From contig NZ_JACRVU010000019.1 of assembly GCF_018811945.1 (NCBI RefSeq), positions 1 to 51,856 on the forward strand: 51,856 nt of DNA, in the 5' to 3' direction. This document shows, piece after piece, positions 44,509 to 51,438 of this stretch (within the stretch, counting starts at the first letter, position 1; every line of letters begins with the position of its first letter). The translations under genes and the position numbers were made by a program. The stretch comes from Gluconobacter sp. P1C6_b. GTDB taxonomy: Bacteria; Pseudomonadota; Alphaproteobacteria; Acetobacterales; Acetobacteraceae. Below the pieces are notes generated by a model. That model searched no databases. It was not told the DNA's origin and was given only the letters and a program-made list of their open reading frames with translations.

Positions 44509-44676
44509 GCGAGGTTCTCCAGGTTTTCGCGAAGACCATTGAGGTCGGCGATCGGTGCTTGGATGCATTTCGGGCGCGTGGTGGTTTCAACCATTTTTCG
44601 AACTCTCGGATATCCGGCCTAAGCCGGTGAATTTCAGGATTGTGCTGAGAACGGGGTCTGAAGTGACCCCTGTCCC

Positions 44677-44967
44677 TCATCGTCGGCGCTGGTTCAGGAC
44701 CGTGATGACGTCCTGCACGAACTGCTCGATCGTCTCCGGGTCATCAAATCCCTGCACATCCGTGGCAATCATGCGGGCCTTGGCCAGCAGATCGCGCGAA
44801 CTGCGGACCGGGAGTGCCTCAACCCGTTTCCGGGCGCGGGACCAGCGCTTGATCACGTCCCCTTCTTTCCGACTGTCCTCGGCGCAGTAAGAAAGCTTGG
44901 AATTGACGCGATTGAGGCGACGGTTCTCGGACGTGACGGTGATGGAGGTTGCAATCAGAGCGGTCAT
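44677..44967 (-). CDS. Small basic hypothetical protein of the island
   Basis: A 96-residue protein with many Arg and Lys residues (NRRLNRVNSKLSY, IKRWSRARKRVEALP). ATG 44967 has AGGGGG seven bases upstream; the open frame continues further up without coding character. It starts one base after the stop of the Rha-like fragment and was probably co-transcribed with it. No family is recognised. Confidence 0.6.
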   Translation of the reverse strand: MTALIATSITVTSENRRLNRVNSKLSYCAEDSRKEGDVIKRWSRARKRVEALPVRSSRDLLAKARMIATDVQGFDDPETIEQFVQDVITVLNQRRR

Positions 44968-44968
44968 G

Positions 44969-45657
44969 TCACGCCCCCTCTCCGACAAGAGCCACATCCT
45001 CGGCGGCCGTGATGGCTGAGTACGGTGCGGTGCTCTGCGCGATGTGCTGCTTAACCAGCGGGATAATTTCTGCCGACCAGAGAAGCATCTGACGGGAACG
45101 ACGGCCTTTGATCGGCGCATCTTCCAGCCGACTGTAAGGCCGGCCCGCTTCTGTCGCAGTCCAGGGGTTGTCGTCACTGCCGGAGCGGTCCTGAAGCCTC
45201 ATGGCGAGAAGCGTCCTGTTCAGCCACTGGGCGGACTGCCACCCTTCCCGTTTCGCCAGTTCGCTGACAGTGAAAAACGGCTTCTGCGTCGGGCTTTCAA
45301 TCCGCTTGATGTCCATCAGCTCAAGGGGGTTAACCCCATGCAGCCGCTCGACAGCATGTGAGGCATGGATGGCCGCCTGTGCGTCGTCCAGATTCATCAG
45401 CTTGGCAATCCGGCGCATGTCCGCAAAGGTGCGGCCCAGCCCGGCCAGTTTCGGCTGAGGCACCGGCGATACCGCAACCGGACTGCTGCCGGTTTCCAGC
45501 TCCATCCAGCGACGGACGATCTTGAGCCGGAGATCCGAGCGGTATCCGGCAACGAGCGTGATGGTCAGGTCCTTGGGGAGATTGTAGCAGCGGTATTCCT
45601 GACCATTCTGCTCATTCTTGTAGGTCTCCTCAAAGTTGAGGAGACCCTCTCCAACGT
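44969..45657 (-). pseudogene. Rha-family phage regulatory protein, N-terminus lost
   Basis: The frame is open from the stop at 44969 up to the IS boundary at 45657. The upstream part reads GLLNFEETYKNEQNGQEYRCYNLPKDLTITLVAGY, then RSDLRLKIVRRWMELE, the conserved core of Rha/antirepressor-type proteins. The ATG at 45505 is only an internal Met. Across the IS the frame resumes for about ten codons (SDLEHVG) and then hits a stop at an AT-rich insert, so the N-terminal DNA-binding part is gone. The C-terminal domain is intact but probably not expressed properly. Confidence 0.72.
45654..45657. repeat. ACGT target duplication, left copy
   Basis: ACGT stands directly outside the left end of the IS pair and recurs at 47344-47347 directly outside the right end. 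A four-base target duplication around the whole compound structure fits an IS5-family insertion into the Rha gene. Confidence 0.6.
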
Positions 45658-46947
45658 GGAGGGTTCGAAAAACCCACTGGTTTTGGGTTGGCCTTTATGA
45701 TTCCATTTTTCCTACGTTGATTGGGGGATGGAAGATGAAGCAGCCGGGTTTCTTTGATGTTGAAGAGCGGCTTGCTCGGTTAAGTGGGCTTGGCGATCAG
45801 CTTGAAGCGTTTTCCCGGACTGTGGATTTTGAGGTGTTTCGCCCTGATCTGGAGCAGGCTCTGGCCTGTTCAGACGGCAGTAAAGGCGGGTGTCCGCCGT
45901 TTGATCCGGTGCTGATGTTCAAAATCCTGGTGATCCAGATGCTGAACAATTTGTCTGATGAGCGGACGGAGTATCTGATCAACGATCGCCTCTCCTTCAT
46001 GCGTTTCCTTGGTCTGGGGCTGTCGAACCGTGTGCCGGATGCCAAAACACTCTGGCTGTTCCGTGAACGCCTGACCCAGGCGGGTGCCATTGAGAATCTG
46101 TTCAATCGCTTTGATGCGACCCTGAGGAACGCCGGTTATCTGCCGATGTCGGGCCAGATCCTGGACGCGACACTGGTGGCGGCTCCAAAGCAGCGCAATA
46201 CCAACGATGAAAAGACGACTCTGCGGGAAGGACGGATCCCACAGGAGTGGCAGGACAGGCCGTCAAAGCTGTCCCACAAGGACAGGCATGCGCGATGGAC
46301 ACTGAAGTTTACCAAGGCCAGACGGCAGGAGGACGGGACGATCCCTTCCACGGATCTCGCCATTCCGTTCTTTGGCTCCAAGTCGCATATTTCCATTGAT
46401 CGGAAATATCGGCTGATCCGCACATGGAAGACAACGGATGCCGCTGCCAGCGATGGCGCCAGACTACGCGAGGGCCTGTTGGATAAAACCAATACAGCCT
46501 CAACGGTCTGGGCGGATACGGCCTACCGTTCAAAAGCCAATGAGGACTTCATGGAAAAGCAGGGCTTTGTCTCGAGGGTTCACAGAAAAAAGCCGCATCT
46601 CAAACCGATGCCCCGGCATATCCAGCGATCCAACGCCGGAAAGTCCGTGATCCGGTCGCGTGTCGAGCATGTCTTTGCCGATCAGAAATCACAGACGGGA
46701 CTGTTCATCCGAACTGTCGGTATCACCCGGGCCACCATGAGGATCGGGCTGGCCAATATCGTCTACAACATGCGCCGCTTCCTCTTTTTGGAACGGATCA
46801 GCACTGCAGCATAGCAATCCAGCAGGGAGGCAGTCCCCTATCTCTTCAAAACGCAGAGCGAATGTGACCCAAAGAACCGTCAATCAAATCGCCAAAAGCC
46901 CAAAATCAGAACCAATACACACCAACCAACGGTTCTTCGATCCCTCC
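45658..46947 (+). mobile_element. Complete IS5-family insertion sequence (1290 bp)
   Basis: The left end GGAGGGTTCGAAAAACC and the right end (inverted) GGAGGGATCGAAGAACC agree at 15 of 17 positions and bound one intact transposase gene. The right end abuts a truncated copy of the same element in the opposite orientation rather than unique DNA. Confidence 0.85.
45735..46814 (+). CDS. IS5-family transposase, full length
   Basis: A 359-residue DDE transposase with an N-terminal IS5-type domain (MKQPGFFDVEERLARLSGLGDQLEAF...) and catalytic residues in ILDATLVAAP (Asp), TVWADTAYRSKAN (Asp) and SRVEHVFADQKSQTGLFIR (Glu, with the R-x3-E-x6-K spacing). GGAAG precedes ATG 45735; the frame extends upstream into the terminal repeat. 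It appears intact and could be active. Confidence 0.93.
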   Translation: MKQPGFFDVEERLARLSGLGDQLEAFSRTVDFEVFRPDLEQALACSDGSKGGCPPFDPVLMFKILVIQMLNNLSDERTEYLINDRLSFMRFLGLGLSNRVPDAKTLWLFRERLTQAGAIENLFNRFDATLRNAGYLPMSGQILDATLVAAPKQRNTNDEKTTLREGRIPQEWQDRPSKLSHKDRHARWTLKFTKARRQEDGTIPSTDLAIPFFGSKSHISIDRKYRLIRTWKTTDAAASDGARLREGLLDKTNTASTVWADTAYRSKANEDFMEKQGFVSRVHRKKPHLKPMPRHIQRSNAGKSVIRSRVEHVFADQKSQTGLFIRTVGITRATMRIGLANIVYNMRRFLFLERISTAA

Positions 46948-47266
46948 AGATTGTTTTGGCGTCCGGCACACGGTTCGACAGTCCCAGACCAAGGAAACGC
47001 ATGAAGGACAGGCGATCATTGATCAGGTATTCCGTCCGCTCGTCGGACAGATTGTTCAACGTCTGGATCACCAGAATTTTGAACATCAGCACAGGATCAA
47101 ACGGGGGACGGCCGCCTTTGCTTCCGTCTGAATAAGCCAGTGCCTTCTCCAGATCAGGGCGGAACGCCTCGAAATCCACAGTCCGGGAAAATGCTTCAAG
47201 CTGGTCACCAAGTCCGCTCAGCCGAGCAAACCGCTCTTCAACATCAAAGAAACCCGGCTGCTTCAT
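46948..47266 (-). pseudogene. IS5-family transposase, N-terminal remnant
   Basis: From ATG 47266 the frame encodes MKQPGFFDVEERFARLSGLG and continues to NRVPDAKTIW, nearly identical to residues 1-107 of the neighbouring intact transposase with a few substitutions (for example LAR to FAR and EVF to EAF). It then enters the other copy's end and stops at 46880. All catalytic residues are lost. Confidence 0.85.
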
Positions 47267-47343
47267 GATCCATACTCCAATCAACGCAAGAGAAATGGAA
47301 TCATAGAGAACAGGTCAGAGCCAAGGGGTTTTTCGATCCCTCC
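46948..47343 (-). mobile_element. Truncated second copy of the same IS, inverted
   Basis: The right boundary carries the terminal repeat (GGAGGGATCGAAAAACC read inward from 47343). The copy runs leftward for about 396 bp and stops at the right end of the complete copy. It keeps only the first third of the transposase gene. Confidence 0.82.
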
Positions 47344-47347
47344 ACGT
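47344..47347. repeat. ACGT target duplication, right copy
   Basis: This matches 45654-45657 and lies directly outside the right terminal repeat. It overlaps the first of two CGTGCTCTAGA direct repeats (47345-47355 and 47370-47380). Confidence 0.55.
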
Positions 47348-47355
47348 GCTCTAGA

Positions 47356-47838
47356 TCAGATTTCTTTGTCGTGCTCTAGACTTAAGTAAGTGTATCCAGT
47401 ACCGTCTTCGATGCCAATAATACGGTGACTAAATACTCGAACAAGGTTTTTTAACTGTGTTAAGCCCCCATACGGCCAAGATGTAGAACCGAACTCTAAA
47501 CGCCCTATCTGTTCATCATCTCTTGCAACACGCAAATACTGAAAATCATTTTCCAGCAATCCAGATACCAGAGATTCAAAACTCATTCGCCTCTTCAAAC
47601 TAGGGTCATGCTTTCGAATATTTACTGGAGTATTAAACCAGCGCTCTCGCCAATCTGCATCCTCTTTTTTTGTATAAGTCGGAAATTTTTTTGCAAATTC
47701 GCCTCCTAATTCGGATTTCAATGCCTCTATAGGTGGATGATCCTCGTTTGTTATATGTCTATTGAATATTTCTACGCAATGCTTCAGTTTTTCGAAGTCT
47801 GCTGTGTTGTCAATATTAAATAAAATGTAGTTACTCAT
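47356..47838 (-). CDS. Orphan hypothetical protein on an AT-rich insert
   Basis: A 160-residue, acidic and aromatic-rich protein (MSNYILFNIDNTADFEKLKH...; GRLEFGSTSWPYGGLTQLKNLVRVF). No signal peptide, membrane helix or known motif is visible, and I recognise no family. Base composition is clearly more AT-rich than its neighbours and codon use differs, so the gene was acquired from elsewhere. GAGGCG lies about eight bases before ATG 47838. Its stop is followed within 20 bp by the broken Rha gene, and its other flank leads to a truncated SRAP gene. Size and isolation would suit an immunity or defence-associated protein, but that is only a guess. Confidence 0.6.
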   Translation of the reverse strand: MSNYILFNIDNTADFEKLKHCVEIFNRHITNEDHPPIEALKSELGGEFAKKFPTYTKKEDADWRERWFNTPVNIRKHDPSLKRRMSFESLVSGLLENDFQYLRVARDDEQIGRLEFGSTSWPYGGLTQLKNLVRVFSHRIIGIEDGTGYTYLSLEHDKEI

Positions 47839-48127
47839 CCTTAATCGCCTCGCCTCATCGATCTTCGTAGGAGACCCTATTTATAAGTTTATATTTAAGT
47901 CAATATCGTCATACGACGCCCCCCCCCCTCTAACGGGAGCATATCACACCAAATAGCATAATGGTGGATGTGAACAGCGTGGCGATGAAATCGGAGATCA
48001 TATCGAGGGCGCGTACGAGAATAAAATTCGCAAGTTTCTACTCTCTCGTCGTCACTCACAGAAGTCCGCTTTCAATTCGAATAGCTAAAATATCTGTCAT
48101 TCGAGTCTCAGGATTCATAACCCATTA
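47839..48127. other. AT-rich non-coding flank with a C10 tract
   Basis: No gene is visible. The stretch contains ten consecutive C at 47919-47928, about 80 bp upstream of the orphan gene, where a promoter would lie. The right end is the breakpoint into the SRAP gene remnant. Confidence 0.5.
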
Positions 48128-48295
48128 CGGTTCCTGACCACGGAAGCCAACGCGGTGGTCGCGCCCTATCATCCCAAAGCCATGCCCGTCATTCTGGAAC
48201 GCCAGGAGGAGATCGAAAGCTGGCTGACGGCCCCCATACCGGTCGCCCTGCAGCTCGAGAAGCCGTTGCAAGAGGCATCCCTTCAGGTTCTCTGA
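48128..48295 (+). pseudogene. SRAP (YedK/HMCES) family protein, C-terminal remnant
   Basis: The plus-strand frame encodes FLTTEANAVVAPYHPKAMPVILERQEEIESWLTAP and ends at TGA 48295. This matches the C-terminal end of SOS-response-associated peptidase domain proteins, which crosslink to abasic sites in DNA; the conserved His before PKAMPVIL is kept. About 55 residues remain of a family usually over 200 long, and the N-terminal catalytic Cys is missing, so the gene is dead. The break lies at the edge of the AT-rich insert. Confidence 0.75.
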
Positions 48296-48308
48296 ACAGA
48301 CGAGGGGC

Positions 48309-49400
48309 CTAGCTGGCCTTCTGTCCCTTGAGACGGGCAATTAGCCGGGAGCTTCTCAACATGGCTTCATCAGCCTGATTCATGGCTGCAGCCAGATCCT
48401 CATAGTCGAACTGAAGCGGGTCCAACCGCGTCGGCGGCGGGAGCTGCGTCATCTCTTCGTCCGGGATAGATTGCGTCGTGAAAGGATCATCCTTACGGGG
48501 CCGGCCGTGCTTTCGGCCGGGAACGGGTCGTGTGGGAGGTTTCACGACGTCGCGGAGCGCTCCCATGCCAGCCAGACCAAACATGCGATGAGCTCTCCGG
48601 TGCGTGACTTCCACTACAATGCCTCGGTCCTGGAATGCGCTGAGAAGCTGCAGTGCGCTTTTCATCGACATCCCCAGACGATCCGCCAGCATGGAGGCAG
48701 ACACGAGCGGCTGGATCGCCAGCACATTGACCGCCTGGGGCGCACGGGAATGACGACGCTGTACGCCGCACTTCTCAAGCGCCTGTGTTCTGGCTCGCTC
48801 TAGCTGGTGCAGAAGATCATGCGTGTCCCGGGTTTCGGTTAGAAGAGCATCGAGCCACCGGCATAGCCAGGGCTTGATCTCCCAAGGTGTTCCTGGAGTG
48901 AGTGCTTCTATGCCGGTCAGGATCAAGGGCGTCCGGAGGATATCATGGGAGTGCCAGTGCCGGCTTAACGCCGCGCAGAAGGGAGCACGAGGATGACCGG
49001 CCTGTAACCAGCGATGAAAAACGATCCCCGCATCAAGGATCGGTCCCCACCCTGATGACTGATCTTTCAGGAACGCTTCAGCTTCCGCAATGGCATGCGC
49101 CTGCATAGCATCCGGGCGAGCGTACCAGCGCCAGAGCGTAAAGGCATGGGATGCCGCATCCACGACCGTACCGCGTTCATAGCCGTCCTGGCCAACCACT
49201 TTCGGCACGAGGCCGTGCAGTTCGGCAACCAGATACCAGGGATCGATCAGCCAGCCGTCGACAGCGCTATGGCGCTGGATCGCATCCAGGCGCTGTCGGA
49301 ACAGGACGGCAGGTACAGCGGAGCCGCGTCTCAGCGCCTGATCCAGTCGTCCCAGCTCAAGGCTGAGACGGGTGAGCCTCTCGGCGAACGGAGGAACCAC
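48309..49400 (-). CDS. DUF1612 / helix-turn-helix protein (RHE_PE00001-like)
   Basis: A 363-residue protein. The N-terminal part (RLSLELGRLDQAL, LFRQRLDAIQRHSAVDGWLIDPWYLVAELHG) resembles the DUF1612 family of alphaproteobacterial plasmids and islands. A central helix-turn-helix follows (PLVSASMLADRLGMSMKSALQLLSAFQDRGIVVEVT), then a basic AT-hook-like patch (GRKHGRPRKDD). It starts at GTG 49400 with AGGA just upstream, five bases from the stop of the next upstream gene. A DNA-binding role is likely, target unknown. Confidence 0.75.
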   Translation of the reverse strand: MVPPFAERLTRLSLELGRLDQALRRGSAVPAVLFRQRLDAIQRHSAVDGWLIDPWYLVAELHGLVPKVVGQDGYERGTVVDAASHAFTLWRWYARPDAMQAHAIAEAEAFLKDQSSGWGPILDAGIVFHRWLQAGHPRAPFCAALSRHWHSHDILRTPLILTGIEALTPGTPWEIKPWLCRWLDALLTETRDTHDLLHQLERARTQALEKCGVQRRHSRAPQAVNVLAIQPLVSASMLADRLGMSMKSALQLLSAFQDRGIVVEVTHRRAHRMFGLAGMGALRDVVKPPTRPVPGRKHGRPRKDDPFTTQSIPDEEMTQLPPPTRLDPLQFDYEDLAAAMNQADEAMLRSSRLIARLKGQKAS

Positions 49401-49405
49401 TGATC

Positions 49406-49810
49406 CTATGACGCGTCGTTTTCCGGATAGTCTCCAAGATCGATCACCTTCCCGGACGCGACGAGTTCTGCATAGCGCTGCTTGCTGTCAATGTCAGAAA
49501 AAGACATTTCATACACCTTTCCACCCATAGCTTTGAGCTGATCCATCGAGATCGGATGAGGATTGTCCCGGATCGTACCGATGATGATAGGTCCGATAAT
49601 TTCTCCGCGAAGGCGGGCGCTTCCGCTCCCACTGGGAGCAGAGCTTGGGGCATGTACCGCCGACGATTTGGCGAGACTGGCTTTCAGAGCCGCGAAAGTC
49701 CGGAATCCGTGGCGTTGGGAGAGTTTTTCGAGAGCCTGCGTATAAGACAAAGCACCTGACCGGCTTTCCTGTCGTGCCTGCCTTTTGAGCGCTTCAAGGG
49801 AAATCGTCAT
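49406..49810 (-). CDS. Hypothetical protein with a short SLEALK/GF-type helical motif
   Basis: A 134-residue protein. The N-terminal SLEALKRQARQESRSGALSYTQALEKLSQRHGFRTFAALKA resembles a short helical motif found in assorted plasmid- and island-borne proteins and at the ends of some glyoxalase-like proteins. The rest matches nothing that I recognise. GAGG lies six bases before ATG 49810; an upstream in-frame ATG at 49858 is less likely. It precedes the DUF1612 gene and is probably co-transcribed with it. Confidence 0.6.
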   Translation of the reverse strand: MTISLEALKRQARQESRSGALSYTQALEKLSQRHGFRTFAALKASLAKSSAVHAPSSAPSGSGSARLRGEIIGPIIIGTIRDNPHPISMDQLKAMGGKVYEMSFSDIDSKQRYAELVASGKVIDLGDYPENDAS

Positions 49811-50048
49811 TTGAATCCTCGACCGGAAGGATGAATCACAGGGCCTGATTTGCGCCATACTCCGAACAGGATGACATGACTGTTTGTCTGAGAGACTTTT
49901 CCGTTATTTCACAGGCCGGAAGGCGCGCTGTGTCTCTCGCCTATAAGCCTTCAATACCACCAAACGGCACGTAGCAACAGCACCAAACACCCTAATATCT
50001 TCAAAAGGTAAGTCTCCGTCTTTTTTTTGAAAATTGCCCCCTTCCCAC

Positions 50049-50084
50049 CCCTATGTCCGTTAATTTACTTTATCGGACATAGGG
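50049..50084. repeat. 15-6-15 near-perfect dyad, recombination-site- or operator-like
   Basis: CCCTATGTCCGTTAA and TTATCGGACATAGGG are inverted 15-base arms matching at 14 positions, around the 6-base spacer TTTACT. The inner part has the 11-6-11 layout with TAA/TTA at the spacer edges seen in XerC/XerD (dif-type) sites. The arm sequences do not match a typical XerD arm well, so an operator for the small gene just downstream remains possible. Confidence 0.5.
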
Positions 50085-50088
50085 TAGT

Positions 50089-50223
50089 ATGCATGAAATC
50101 GTCTCTAAAATGCTCTTCCTATGTGCTGATTTGGAGCCCTTGTCCTCGGACAAAAACAACTCTGGAAAAGATGGTTTCATCGCCTCTGCCATTCCGGGCG
50201 TGAGGAATTACACCCCCGCATAG
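50089..50223 (+). CDS. Possible 44-residue protein downstream of the dyad
   Basis: ATG 50089 to TAG 50223 encodes MHEIVSKMLFLCADLEPLSS and a further 24 residues rich in Gly, Asn, Ser and Pro. It starts five bases after the dyad arm and has no clear ribosome site (GGGTAG partly overlaps). It may be the truncated start of a larger lost gene. No family is recognised. Confidence 0.25.
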   Translation: MHEIVSKMLFLCADLEPLSSDKNNSGKDGFIASAIPGVRNYTPA

Positions 50224-50371
50224 ACCCACAATCCTTTATCGGTTGTGCAGCGGCTTTGGGGGGGGGAAGCGAAAGGTCTGCTTTTAGATCCTATTACAAA
50301 CAAGCAGACATCGTTGATTAGTCTCCTTCGCTTCAAACGAAAAATTGATTACTTAAGACTCTCCAAATCAT

Positions 50372-51184
50372 CTAGGTGTTTAGTCCCGTGGTTTGATGGG
50401 TTGGATTATGGAAGCGTTTGACGGTTGCTTCCTTGATTGTCCGGTTCATCCGCTCAACCTGACCGTTCGTCCAGGGATGATTGGGTTTCGTCAGACGATG
50501 TTCGATCCCGTGAGCTTCGCAGATCATGTCGAAGCGCATGGGGCGAGACCAGGCCGTATTGCGGTTACGGGGCTGATCAGCGAACTGGATGCCGTTATCG
50601 GTCAGAATGGTATGGATCCGGTAAGGAATGATGCTCAGGAGATATTCGAGGAATTCCCAGGCGGTCTTCCGATCGGCTTTCCCGACGAGTTGTGTGACAG
50701 CGAACTTGCTGGTCCGATCGATGGCGACGAAGAGATACAGCTTGCCTTCAGCAGTCTGGACCTCGGCAATATCGATGTGAAAAAAGCCGATGGGATAGCG
50801 TTTGAAACGTTGTCGTCTGGGCTTGTCTCCCTCGATATCCGGAAGCCGGGATATTCCGTGGCGCTGCAGGCAGCGATGCAGGGCCGAGCGTGTCAGATGG
50901 GGAATGCTGGCCTGCAGGGCATAAAGGCAGTCATCCAGCGGCAGCAACGTATGCCGGCGAAACGCCACGATCATTGCTTCGTCCGTCTCGGACAGAACTG
51001 TGGATCGCGGCTCTTTGGGACCTGTCTTCTGATCCTCAACCGTTTGACGCTTCCGCCACTTTGCAACTGTTTTCGGGTTGACCCCGAACTTCTTGCTCAG
51101 CGTCGCGAGCGAAGCCTGCGATCGCTGTATTGCTGCTCGCACGGCGTGCGTGGTCGTGGCGCTGCCATGACGTATCTGTCCCAT
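50372..51184 (-). CDS. IS481-family transposase with apparent in-frame deletion
   Basis: A 270-residue DDE transposase. An N-terminal helix-turn-helix (SLATLSKKFGVNPKTVAKWRKR) is followed by catalytic residues in FFHIDIAEVQ (Asp), ILTDNGIQF (Asp) and NGQVERMNRTIKEA (Glu). After VKRFH the protein jumps straight to NPTHQTTGLNT, the usual last residues of this group, while full-length relatives carry about 45 further residues in between (the AYNFARRLKTL-type segment). ATG 51184 has AGGAAG 6 bp upstream. The stop TAG overlaps the element's edge. The missing segment probably makes it inactive. Confidence 0.82.
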   Translation of the reverse strand: MGQIRHGSATTTHAVRAAIQRSQASLATLSKKFGVNPKTVAKWRKRQTVEDQKTGPKEPRSTVLSETDEAMIVAFRRHTLLPLDDCLYALQASIPHLTRSALHRCLQRHGISRLPDIEGDKPRRQRFKRYPIGFFHIDIAEVQTAEGKLYLFVAIDRTSKFAVTQLVGKADRKTAWEFLEYLLSIIPYRIHTILTDNGIQFADQPRNRNTAWSRPMRFDMICEAHGIEHRLTKPNHPWTNGQVERMNRTIKEATVKRFHNPTHQTTGLNT

Positions 51185-51243
51185 AAGGCTTCCTTCCACT
51201 CGCGTGAAAATACCACACCATCAAACCCCGGGACTAAACACCT
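50374..51243 (-). mobile_element. IS481-family element, 870 bp, probably internally deleted
   Basis: The ends AGGTGTTTAGTCCCG (read inward from 50374) and the same sequence inverted at 51229-51243 continue as near-identical repeats through GGTTTGATGG. The element is shorter than the 1.0-1.1 kb usual for IS481 members. No clear target duplication is visible. Confidence 0.8.
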
Positions 51244-51269
51244 TATGTGTTTCCAGCCTGTTATGATGG

Positions 51270-51305
51270 CCTCATGAACGACCCTGGCCAGGGTCGTTCA
51301 TGAGG
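51270..51305. repeat. 36-bp perfect palindrome upstream of the IS110-type gene
   Basis: CCTCATGAACGACCCTGG is followed immediately by its exact reverse complement, giving a spacer-free 36-bp palindrome. It lies between the IS481 end and the IS110-family leader. It may mark the left edge or target hairpin of the IS110 element; some IS110/IS1111 elements insert at hairpins. Confidence 0.75.
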
Positions 51306-51438
51306 TGAGATACAGCGCTTAACACCTGGTAGCCTGACCACGTTTTCTAGCAGGCTGATCTCGCCTCTCTTCACCGTCTCGAACAGTTGACGGCGGCCCG
51401 GTTCCGGGACCGCGAACATAAGAAAGAGAGAGAGTGAT
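51306..51438 (+). ncRNA. Candidate bridge-RNA region in the IS110-family leader
   Basis: This 133-base non-coding leader contains three hairpins in series. AGCCTG/CAGGCT (51331-51336 and 51351-51356) has a 14-base loop, CCGTC/GACGG (51374-51378 and 51389-51393) a 10-base loop, and a GC-rich stem GCGG-CCCG / CGGG-A-CCGC spans 51393-51413. IS110-group elements are known to encode a bridge RNA between the left end and the recombinase gene, and the position and loop sizes fit. Expression and loop specificity are inferred. Confidence 0.4.

Larger units (their letters stand above)
49811..50373. other. 563-bp stretch without an established gene
   Basis: This gap between the hypothetical gene and the IS481 copy contains a large dyad (50049-50084), a possible 44-codon gene (50089-50223), a TTGTCC-TC-GGACAA palindrome at 50140-50153 and a run of nine G at 50258-50266. 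Nothing else is recognised. Confidence 0.5.
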
